Source: Pycnopodia helianthoides
Lineage: Eukaryota; Echinodermata; Asteroidea; Forcipulatida; Asteriidae
Length of the DNA stretch: 64,000 bases
NCBI GenBank assembly: GCA_032158295.1
Contig: CM063247.1
Span: 17,646,875 to 17,710,874, forward strand
Direction of reading: 5' to 3'
Below the pieces are notes generated by a model. It was not told where the DNA came from. It did no database searches and saw only the letters and a list, made by a program, of their open reading frames with translations. This document shows positions 34,773 to 44,152 of the stretch, one piece after another. Every line of letters begins with the position of its first letter. Within the stretch, counting starts at the first letter, position 1. The position numbers and the translations under genes are program-made.

Positions 34773-35976
34773 ATATCAGTTTAGACTCGGATAGATTCAG
34801 TGATAGTTCTAATAGCACCGGGCGAGGATAGTGACAACGTTGAGCCCCCGACGATGAAGAGGTGACTCGCAGTGATTCAGATTCAAGCCACTGGCAAAGC
34901 CGCATGTAAACAATGGATCCAACACAGAACGAGGCTGCTGCTTGCACTGCTGGCGACGACCGTCGATGTCCAGGACATTGACCAACGAACGTTTAAACAT
35001 GTTCTTATTCCTCCTGACTGGTAAATTTAATGTCATTTAATCATGATAAATACATGTGCATTACAGCCTAGTTTCCTTTGAAAGTGTGATGTTAGAGAGC
35101 AAACGTTCAGTTACTAAACTGTCCAGATTTCAGGCTACACATGATGTTTATGTTTTATTAGATACTATTATTTTTTTAAGACATGGCTGGTTTTGTACAA
35201 TTAATTGTATCACCATCAAAAGCTTATATCACTGCAACTTAATTTCTTTCTAAAGAAATGTTTTTTTCACATCACAGACCATCCTTGGAGGCTTGGTACG
35301 AGGCTACTGCTGTCTCAATCATGACATCATGACACTCTCAAGACACCCTACTCTAAGCACAAACAACAGTACGGTGCTAGAGGCAGAGCCGAACATGACA
35401 TTGCAAGGTAAGTAAGACCATGGAGCTATAACTGAGCCTAACTTCATGACTGTATATAAGAATGTAGGCCTATAAAGGCCATGTAGGGATTCAGATTCAG
35501 AGAATGCCACTTAAAAGCGAGACAATTCTCACCACAATTTAGCTTTCTATCAAGATAAGTCCCTGCACATAAAACAAATATCAGCCAGGCAGGTCTATTT
35601 TGTATTTGGCGGCTCCCCCATAAAAAAAAGGTGCATTCAATGATGCAAATTTAAATGGAAATAGCTTTTCTTATTTGTGAGTGTACATGTATTCCTTCAT
35701 TAATTGTTGCTTATTTCATCTTTCCCGGTCAGACTGGCCAAGTTTGAAAAAAAATCTAGTTTATTAAACCAAAAACATGTAATTATACAGTATGTTGATT
35801 TTAAAACAAAACAATTCTATTTCACAGGAAATGCAGACACGTCTCATATCAGCAGGTCATCAGGTCAGCGCAACGAGTGCCCCTAATTCCAGCATGCATC
35901 ATGGAAAACAAGGACAACCTTTGCAGATGTAGAGGGCGACTATGAAGGGTTCATTTTGTCCGTCGCAAATACCTAG
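34773..35976 (+). pseudogene. P2X7-ballast-like gene, left-arm copy (decayed)
   Basis: Exon 1 (to 35020) has an acidic stretch (SDNVEPP, DEEVTRSDSDSSHWQ after a one-base shift in a C-run) and ends IPPDW before GTAAAT. This is the same tryptophan junction as in the 25919-28234 gene. Exon 2 (about 35270-35407) reads ITDHP, CCLNHD and YSKHKQQYGARGRAEHDIAR and ends at GTAAGT, but an 8-bp duplication (ATCATGAC) shifts it. Exon 3 (35828-35976) reads RKCRHVSYQQVIRSAQRV, IPACIMEN and, after another shift, DVEGDYEGFI. The same three-exon architecture and the same phases as the first copy show common descent. Stops and shifts make it a pseudogene. Confidence 0.8.
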
Positions 35977-36022
35977 CTGATTTTTCCTGGTAGATAATTT
36001 TTGCAATCAAAAATCAGAGTTT

Positions 36023-36259
36023 TTGTTGCAAGTTGCTGTGGGCGGATGTACCCGTAATAAGTTTAAAAATACCAGAGTATTTTGGCTGACAATTCCAAAA
36101 GATGTAGGCCTAGCAACTCAGCGAGCAAGGGTTTGCTTCGTCAAAAACATACACGGGCTCGGACTTCAAGCTGATGACGAAAGCATCCATAACTATCATG
36201 TTCGGCAAGCATTTACTTGTTCTTCATTTTATCTATTGCAATACATCTTTTATCAATAA
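36023..36259 (+). pseudogene. THAP-like domain remnant downstream of left-arm gene
   Basis: The plus-strand frame reads VAVGGCTRNKFKNTRVFW, then LTIPKDVGLATQRARV. The VGGCTRN opening parallels SVGGCTRN of the THAP exon at 22649, and FW-LTIPKD fits the THAP F..FP+D motif. The first expected cysteine is valine, and no C..H pair is clear downstream. A more decayed copy lies inverted at 29131-29405. It is likely part of the element's second gene. Confidence 0.55.
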
Positions 36260-36686
36260 CTTATTCTATTAATTTGCTTATTAAACACACCAAGAGTATG
36301 GTGGAGTCATAATAAAACCTCTTTTCGAAGTTTTCTGGAAAATATATTTTGATAAATTTTATTCAAGTCATTACAAGAAAGTTTACACGAATACCTTTTT
36401 TCTTCTAAAAATGCCATGGTTGCACAGTTACATACAATAATTTTTTTTATTCAAAATGTCTTTTAGCAACGTGATGTACCATGGCCAGTATACATGTGTT
36501 ACTGCATGTGACAAAATTATATATTTCCATTCTAAGCAGTTTTCACAAAATGACTGAATAGATCCTAAACTCTGTCAGAATATTACCTGTGTAACCCAGT
36601 AGTTCCCAGTAGATGTGTAATTGTGTAACTCATCAGTTCTCTGGAAAACTTAATCTGTACATTGTGTTTCCCAGAAAGTCATAGTA

Positions 36687-36752
36687 GCAGTATTCAGCGA
36701 TGCATGCAGCAGTATTCAGCGATGCATGCAGCAGTATTCAGCAATGCATGCA
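36687..36752. repeat. 22-bp unit repeated three times
   Basis: The unit GCAGTATTCAGCGATGCATG plus CA occurs at 36687, 36709 and 36731. The third copy has one substitution. A partial fourth copy, GCATGCAG, follows. Confidence 0.95.
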
Positions 36753-36918
36753 GCATGCAGCTCCTTAAAGATCTAACTTTATTTTAGCCAGCAATTACTT
36801 AAACCATGGTTGTCTTGCTTTCAGATAAATGTAATTTAAATTATAAAGGGACGATTCAAATTCACTATAGTTGCTAGGGACATGCGTTGACAACAGTCGC
36901 GAACATGTGTATAAAGTT

Positions 36919-36940
36919 TGAGAGAGAGAGAGAGAGAGAA
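36919..36940. repeat. (GA)n microsatellite
   Basis: An uninterrupted run of GA dinucleotides of about 22 bp, with no coding context. Confidence 0.95.
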
Positions 36941-37834
36941 AGTGGTCAGATGATTTTCCAATCAAGTTTAAGATGATGGTGTGAGAAGTGAGAGATCGTG
37001 CCTCTGTTATATTATTGTCAACAGGCATAGCGATACAGCTATAGCAGAAATAATTAAGGCAGTGAATTTAAATGAAGACAATATAATTAATTGTCTATCG
37101 TCAAGTATCTTCAGGGCCAGTGTTGCCACTAGATTGAGACACACCACAATATAACAACCGTAAGTTATTCATGTAATTGTTTAATTCTAAGAATCACAGT
37201 GTTGAATTAAGAGTCTTATATTATACTATTAGCTAAAAACGAATAGCAGATTTTTTGATTTAAAAGAAAGATGTATTGCCTATAGAACCGGCTTGTAGAT
37301 AAGAATGAATAATGTCACAGATGATGATCACTGACATTTTGCCTGTTTAAATTAGAAAACTACATGTCTTACATGATGTTGTTAAATATTGAAACTATAA
37401 GGAAAGTAATTTGAGCAAATACGATAGTATTTATTCCTGGAATCCCCGATTGTTTTAACATTCTAGATGGTTCAGAGCTAAGGGCTATTCCTAAGCCAAG
37501 GTCCTATCTGGACACTAACTGTGACCAGGCCATTCAAGAACGGAATTGACTGTGAGGCTCTGTAGGCCAACGGCATAGCCAATATTGCCAAACCGTCCAG
37601 AAGCACCATCCGAGACCCGGTGAATGTTAAGAACAATCTTGTATATATATATATAGTAATGGTGATGGCTTAAAACTATGCTCGATCATTAGCCACTGAA
37701 GTCTGCAATTATCAATTATCGTAATTAGGTGTTCGTGCAATACAAGCACGAACACCTCTTGTTTTTGTTCTGTTTTTTTTTTCTTTTTTTTTTCTTCTTC
37801 ATCTTCTTCTTCCGGAGAACTCTTCTCGGGAACA

Positions 37835-39720
37835 TAACTCAAGATTGAAACTGAATTGAACCTTGAAACTCATCAGACAATTGAACCACAATATGAAAAC
37901 GGCACAGTTTTCATTACGTCAAGATGACATCATCAGGTGTAAAATTACAAGGTTTTAAAGTTAAAGTGACCATTTGCTATGTGCTGTATTTCAATGAATT
38001 TAAAAGCTATGGTGTTCATAATTGGGTATCTGATAGTTCAAGACTGGGGCAACATTTCAAAAGTTATCGTCAAAATATTATGACCTTTAGTTCCGGTCGT
38101 ACCGGGAGGTCAAAGTCTGCCTTTGTTTTTGTTTTCATTTTTCGGGCATAACTCAAGTTTGAAACTGAATTGAACCTTAAAACTCATCAGGCAATTGTAC
38201 CTCGATATGAAGACAACACACTTGTCATGACGTTATGATGACGTCATCGGGTGTCGAATTACAACATTTTTAAAATTGAAAATTGACCATTTGCTTATTG
38301 CTGTAGTTTCGGCAATTTTAAAGCTACGATGTTCATAATTGGGCATCTTTTAGTTGAAAACTGGGGCAACATTTGAAAAGTTAACACCAAAATCGTATGA
38401 CCTTTACTTCCGGGTCGTTACCCTGGGTCGAAGTTTGCCTTCGGGTTTTTTTCCTTCAAAAATCTGTTTTTTGCCTTTTTTACAGCATAACTCAAGATTG
38501 AGAGTGAATTGAACATTGAAACTTGTCAGACAATTGAACCCCGGTATCAAGACGACACAGACTTGATGATGACATGATGATGTTATCAGGTATTGAATTA
38601 CACTAAATCAAAGTTTAATATTTGTAAAAAATCTTAACTCCTGAACCACATGCTGGATTTTCACAATCTACCAATCATCGGACAGGTCGTAAAAAGTTCA
38701 ACAATCGCTACACAAACTTTGACCACATTTGACCTTGACTTCCGGTTCAAACCGGAAGTTGAAAATTTCAAAAATTCATGTTTCAAAAACTACGTAATAT
38801 TTTAACATGAATTTTGCACCAAATTATAGATGAATTCCTCTGCCGAAACTTTTGCACAGATTTTATGGCATTTTAATCTTTACAAATGGTCAAAACAGGG
38901 CGACAAAGCACCCGTGTCTGTTGACTTTCATTGTATGACAACGCATGTAGTGTATGCCAACACAATTATACGCCGACACTGTACAAGGCCACACTACGCG
39001 GTGACTGTGCACTGTCGACGTCTTTGTTTGTTTGACACGGCGGGAAACAAGTTTTCTCAACAGCCTCCTCTTTTGTTGGTATATATTAAACAGGGTTGAT
39101 AAATTAATAAAATAGTTTTCGGGCTTATCTACGGAATAACTCAAGATTGAAATTGAATTGAACATTGAAACTCATAAGATAGTTGAACCTCATTATCAAT
39201 TGAACCTCAGTATCATCACAACACAAGACGACATCATGTATTGAGTTACAATACAGCAAAGTTTAATAATTGTAAAAAATCATAACTATTAAACCATATA
39301 TTCGATTTATATCATCTAAACGTCATTAGAATTAGAAAGGGCTCTAAAGATTCAACAAAAGATACACAGTGTGACCTTATTTGACCGTGCCTTCCTGTTC
39401 AAACCGGAACTTGGAATTTAACGTTTCAACAAATCATAACTTCTAAACCACACATTGGATTTGTACAATCTCTACATCATTGGAAAAGTATGTAACAACT
39501 TGGAAACCGATACACAGAATGTGACCCAGTTGACCTTGACTTCTAGTTCAAACAGGCAATTGGAGTTCTGTAATGGGAAACAATCTAACTCCTGAACCAG
39601 ACATTGCATTGATCAGGTAAAATGTATTCACCAATTTATTCAGTCACAATTTGATGACATCACTCACGAACACCTGGTTTTTGTAGTAAACAAAAACTGA
39701 ATCTCTAGTTATACATGAAA
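37835..39720 (-). repeat. Four reversed copies of the dispersed GACGTCAT repeat
   Basis: Units beginning CATAACTCAAGATTGAAA, GAATTGAACCTTGAAACTC occur at about 37835, 38147, 38487 and 39135. They continue through TCATCAGGTG or similar, ATTACA, and then phrases such as GACTTCCGGTTCAAACCGG. The units correspond to the reverse complement of the family at 29990-31060. The palindrome ACTTCCGGTTCAAACCGGAAGT at 38740-38761 could fold. No gene. Confidence 0.75.
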
Positions 39721-39810
39721 TTGTTGCGACTTTAAATTAATGATTCAATGAATTGAATATAACAAAAGTTTGTGAATAGTTATAAGCGCGCTGCAAGCTA
39801 TTTAATAATT

Positions 39811-40107
39811 GAATGTAAATATAATGTGCACCGAGGAAGTTTGTAAATAAGAATACTGTGAAATCTATTGAATTGTCCGTATTATTTCTTTTTGTTGTTG
39901 AGTTAAGCAGTGAATATTAGAGACACCAAACAGTCAAGGGTATTAGGCAACGCTCTCTAGAAAAATCTAGAGAGTAGAAAGTATCCTGACAAACTCATGT
40001 AGCAATGTGATGGATGTCACACTAATCAAAATAATTCCCGATACAAACACTGAAGGCCTATGAAATATGTCACTTCATGGGATTGAATGTAAATATAATG
40101 TGCACCG
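39811..40107 (+). repeat. 23-bp direct repeat 274 bp apart
   Basis: GAATGTAAATATAATGTGCA followed by CCG occurs at 39811-39833 and exactly again at 40085-40107. It may be the residue of a duplication. CTCTCTAGAAAAATCTAGAGAG between them (39954-39975) is a small palindrome. Confidence 0.85.
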
Positions 40108-40378
40108 GGGGCTTACAAAAAATAATGCAAATACAGATTTGTTCAGTTTACACAAAAGTTGCGGTATTTTAATTAGTATGTTACTCACTGATTCCTATGC
40201 CTATAGAGTTGGGTGAAGTTGAGATGTCCTTCCCCCCCCCTAAAAAAACCCATCCCAGTTTTGACAACGAAAGGAATGAAAACTGCGTTTTTAATGTTTA
40301 CCAACATCTATTGGCATCATCTCAAAACACTGTTTTTTTGTCATGTATGAAACTGCAAGAAAGTTGATGACAATTAAA

Positions 40379-41600
40379 TTACAAATCATCTAGGTCTGGG
40401 TATATGAACCCTTCATAGTTGCCCTCTGAATCTGGAATGGTTGTCCTTGTGTTTTCCATGATGCATTCTGGAATTAGGAGCACTCGTTGCGCTGACGTGA
40501 TGACAGGCTGGTATGAGACGACAAAGAAAAATTGTTTTGTTTTGAATCAACATACTGTATAATTATATATTTATGTTTTTAGTTTAATAAACTAGATATT
40601 TTTTCCCAACTTGGCCAGTACTGTTGTTTGTGCTTAGAGTAGGGTGTCTTGAGAGTGTCATGATTGAGACAGCAGTAGCCTCGTACCAAGCCTCCAAGGA
40701 TGGTCTGTGATGTGAAACAATTATTTCTTTAGAAAAAAATTAAGTTGCAGTGTATAATCTTTTATTGGTGGTACAATTAATTGTACAAAACCAGCCATGT
40801 CTTAAAAAAATAATAGTATCTAATAAAACATAAACATCATGTGTAGCCTGAAATCTGGACAGTTTAGTAACTGAACGTTTGCTCTCTAACATCACACTTT
40901 CGAAGGAAACTAGGCTGTAATGCACATGTATTCAGGGCTCGAATTTGACACTGGACTGCAGGCCCAAGGCCAGTGATTTTAGCGTTGGGCCAGTAAACTC
41001 ATGACTGGACAAGTCCGGCAGTCTTGTGTTTTCAATTCAATAACAAATTCCTGTACCTCACTCTATAATATCTTGAACAGAAACAAATTATGCTCAAATG
41101 TTGACTTTGAGTAATGATTAGAAATACAGTCAATACCCTTGGATAAATGAGGTAAATCTTCTCTTATTTGTCTTAGTGCTTGTTCAATTAAATGCAAGTT
41201 AACTGTTCAAGGAACTCTTTTCTCAGTTTGAATCTGGTCTTGTAAAATTATTTCTGGTCCAGTAAACATTTCGAGATACAAGTCCTTTGGTCTTGTGGAT
41301 TTCCCCCCCAAATTCGAGCCCTGGTATTTATCATGATTAAATGACATTAAATTTACCAGTCAGGAGGAATAAGAACATGGTTTAACGTTCGTTGGTCATC
41401 GTCCCGGACATAGACGGTCGTCGCCAGCAGTGCAAGCAGCAGCCTCGTTCTGTGTTGGATCCATTGTTTACATGCGGCTTTGCCAGTGGCTTGAATCTGA
41501 ATCACCGCGAGTCACCTCTTCATCGTCGGGGGCTCAACGTTGTCACTATTCTCGCCCGGTGCTATTAGAACTATCACTGAACATCGCATGTTTTTTTTCG
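40379..41600 (-). pseudogene. P2X7-ballast-like gene, right-arm copy (decayed)
   Basis: Minus strand. Exon 1 (around 41600-41360) keeps the acidic SDNVEPP and DEEVTRGDSDSSHWQ stretches with the same C-run shift as the left arm. Exon 2 (about 40720-40620) reads ITDHP then CCLNHDTLKTPYSKHKQQY without the left arm's 8-bp duplication. It is then cut by a deletion that removes its 3' end, the donor and most of the intron (left-arm counterpart about 35369-35733). Exon 3 (40520-40379) reads VSYQPVITSAQRVLLIP, CIMENTRTTIPDSEGNYEGF and ends at TAA. Its C-terminus is better preserved than the left copy, but the splice acceptor and about 17 bp around it are deleted. A hAT-like MITE sits in its intron 1. 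Confidence 0.8.
40933..41323. mobile_element. hAT-like MITE nested in the right arm
   Basis: CAGGGCTCGAATTTG (40933-40947) is mirrored by CAAATTCGAGCCCTG (41309-41323), a 15-bp perfect inverted repeat of the hAT CAGGG type. The flanks GTATT (40928-40932 and 41324-41328) are a 5-bp duplication. The uninterrupted site is preserved in the other arm (reverse complement of 35042-35055). No coding sequence in 391 bp. The 5-bp duplication is shorter than the usual 8 bp of hAT. Confidence 0.85.
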
Positions 41601-41905
41601 CGATCGTCGCAAATTAGTGTCCCCCGTGCATGACTCCGCAATAAAACAGCATGCGAATCTAGGTACTAGACTCTGACTAAACCTCACTCATTTTTTGCTG
41701 TCATGCAAGTGACGTCACGCATCAACAATTGTGAACTCGGCCTTTTCAGATTCTCGACACGCGGGCTTTTCAAAAACATCAGGGTTTTTGGTTTTTTTTA
41801 GTTTGTAAAATCAACAATAAGTACTCGTATGTTATCTTTGATATATCAGCTACTAGATTTTGAAGGCCTATTAAATTGTGAATTGACACTATAAACGCAC
41901 TTTAA

Positions 41906-43215
41906 ACGCGGGTAATCACATACGTGGGCTTTAACATCCGATTTCGACCACAAGTTAAGATCATACTGGTATCATCTTTGTGCAAAAGTTTGAGAAGGCC
42001 CAATGACCTACAATCTGGAGTTAAACATTTTGACTATATAATATAAGCAGTTCTTGAGATATGAGTTTTTTATGTTATCAACTTCTGTTCTGAACCGGAA
42101 GTCAAGGTCAAATGGGGTCAAACTGTGTGGACGACTTCACTGATGATGTATTGATTGTAAAAATCAATTGTGTGGTTCATGAGTTATGATTGTTTCAAAT
42201 ATTAAACTTGTATTTAATGCAACTTGACACCTGATGACGTCATAGTGACATCACAACTTTTAGAATCATCTACTAGTTATTGTCACCTACAAAGCTTCAA
42301 GTTGATACAATCTTTACAACTGCATTTTACTGCGGACAATCGCCGCGCAGAAGAAGAACTAAAAAAAAGCTTTAAAAATTAACAATAACAATGAGTTGTT
42401 CGGCTATTACCCCTAAAACCTTTTAAAAAAATAGAAAAACGAGGCTTGGGATTATTTTTGTCACTTCAACTTCTGGTTTCAACCGGAAGACAATGTCAAA
42501 TGCGGTCACATTCTGTGTAGCGTTTTTTCAATTTTTAAAAAGCCTTCCCTTATGATGTATAGGTTGTAAAAATACATTGCAAGGTTTGTGAGTAATGAAT
42601 TTCTTAAAATATTAATATTTAATTTTTTTTAATTCAACACCTGATGACGTCATTATGAAGTCATTAAAGCAGTGTCTGCTACTAGTGAAGTACTAACTTT
42701 GTGCGAAGTTTGATGGTTGTTTGTGAGCTTTGGATTACACTAACACAGCCTAAAAATGCCAACTCAGGCTTCGTGGTCTTTGAACCTTTTGTCATAGAAC
42801 GAGCCATTATTTGTCACAGAGCACTGTAAATGCGTGACCATTACTTTGATACAGCGCCATGTACTAAACACGAGCTTCATGGACTTGATACCTTGTGATC
42901 AGTGGAGCGGAACTTCCCCCCACAGTGCTTTTGCTTTATACACAGTTTAAATGGGGGTCAATAGATACCCGGGCTTTACTGTCCGATTTCGACCAGAGGT
43001 AAAATTGGTACCATCTTTGTTTAAAAGTTTGAGAAGGCTCAAGGACCATTGTGACTAAAGTATAAGTAGTTCTTGAGATATGAATTTTTTTAAATTTTCA
43101 ACATCCATTTTGAACCAGAAGTTAAGGTCAAATTGGGTCACACTCTGTGTAGCATTTTTCAAGTTATTAAAGACCTCTGCGATGATGTATATATTGTAAA
43201 AATCCGTCGTTCCAT
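41906..43215 (+). repeat. Dispersed GACGTCAT repeat copies, right flank
   Basis: The sequence picks up at 41906 where the left-flank copy was interrupted, then runs through two or more units with GGTTCATGAGTTATGATT, CACCTGATGACGTCAT, TTATACACAGTTTAAATG and GATTTCGACCA landmarks. The uninterrupted target analogue is at 42935-42990. No gene. Confidence 0.75.
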
Positions 43216-43499
43216 GAGTTATTTTCTTATTGTTCTTTTATCTGACAAATTATAAAGTGCCGAACACAAAATAGCTTGCAATATTAACCACTTCAAGTTG
43301 GTATTTTTTAAAATTTCCGTTCCTACATGCGATATTGTTTCAGAACTTTTTCGAGCTTCTTGAGTAGTAATTTTCCTTTGAAAATATTGTGGCCACAATG
43401 AAATGCTGACTTGACAAAGGAAAGACAACAAATTTCTCATAATTACTAATTAGTTCTGGAATTGGATGTTGTCTTGTAGAACATTAAGTGGACACTCAC

Positions 43500-43547
43500 C
43501 TTGATTTGCAGAACCTTCACCGTGAGCCAAGGTTGAAATTCTGCCAT
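43500..43547 (-). CDS. Possible first coding exon of a divergent gene
   Basis: On the minus strand ATG (43547) opens MAEFQPWLTVKVLQIK, and exactly 16 codons later comes a strong donor, AAG|GTGAGT. It lies about 600 bp upstream of PIK3C3 in the opposite orientation, as expected for a bidirectional promoter. I do not recognise the peptide, and no second exon is convincing in the next few kilobases. It may be chance. Confidence 0.25.
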
Positions 43548-44152
43548 GGTATGCTGCAATCTCGGAACGCTAGGACTTAATTCCAATTGAGCGAAATATG
43601 ATGATGAATAATGGCGGCAGCCTGTCCATTATTGTATGCCACATTTGTATTACAACAGGACAAAGGTCTGGAATCAGGGGGTTACACAATAACCCCTGGA
43701 AAGGGATTTTCCAAGGCATGTTTTTTGCTCTATGTGCAGGTGAAACGAAATGTATCACGGTAAGTGCCTGCATGTGCAGGCTTTACTATAAAAAGCCTGG
43801 GTAAAAATGTCAGCAGTCTGGCTTTCAGCAAAAAAGGTGGGAAAATCCTAAGTTGTTCCAGGCATTAAAAAACTTCCGCTGTAAGTCTGTCAAAAAAAGA
43901 TTTGAAAATAAACATGTCATCCGACTTGAAGTGGTTGTAAAGAAAAATAAAATATAATTTTACTCTAATTAGCCACAAGTCATAGTGAAATACATGTAGA
44001 TATAGTTTTGGGTCTTTGAAATCTGACAGTTTTTTAATACTTTGCCAGAAAACTTATATTATTGCATATTATTCTGCAGATCATACCCTGGAGTACTCTT
44101 CTGAAGATATTCTCATTGTGTCTCATCAGTTGTTTTAACGGAGCTGAACATC
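43548..44152 (+). promoter_or_regulatory. Presumed PIK3C3 promoter and 5' untranslated region
   Basis: This is the interval between the possible divergent exon and the PIK3C3 start codon. No TATA box at a sensible position and no CpG-rich block is obvious. The role is assigned by position only. The bases before the start, GCTGAACATC|ATGG, have an A at -4 and G at +4, and an acceptable initiation context. Confidence 0.35.

Larger units (their letters stand above)
36260..37834. other. Element interior, no gene recognised
   Basis: Nothing coding is supported. The stretch includes a 22-bp triplicate at 36687, a GA microsatellite at 36919-36940, and CTCCTTAAAGATCTAACTT at 36762-36780. The last resembles the TTAA plus AGATCTACTT terminus of the 22255 element but has no partner end nearby. 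Confidence 0.5.
34373..41901. mobile_element. TTAA-flanked 7.5-kb element with long inverted arms
   Basis: The left end, AGTGCGTTTATAGTG, and the right end, CACTATAAACGCACT, are each bordered by TTAA (34369-34372 and 41902-41905). Inverted similarity is not limited to the ends: it runs for about 1.5 kb inward (34373-35960 against 41901-40380), and each arm contains one decayed P2X7-like gene. The flanks join to the known sequence of a dispersed repeat (...TACACAGTTTAA, then ACGCGGGTAATC...GTGGGCTTTAA), matching uninterrupted copies at 42941-42990 and 30471-30500. This is strong evidence for a real insertion. The interior holds a THAP-like remnant and repeats but no visible transposase. Confidence 0.85.

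Noticed and set aside
36762..36780. Third TTAA element terminus (TTAAAGATCTAACTT) inside the second element
   Set aside because: It resembles the left end of the 22255 element, but no matching inverted end lies within the interior and the identity covers only about 10 bases.
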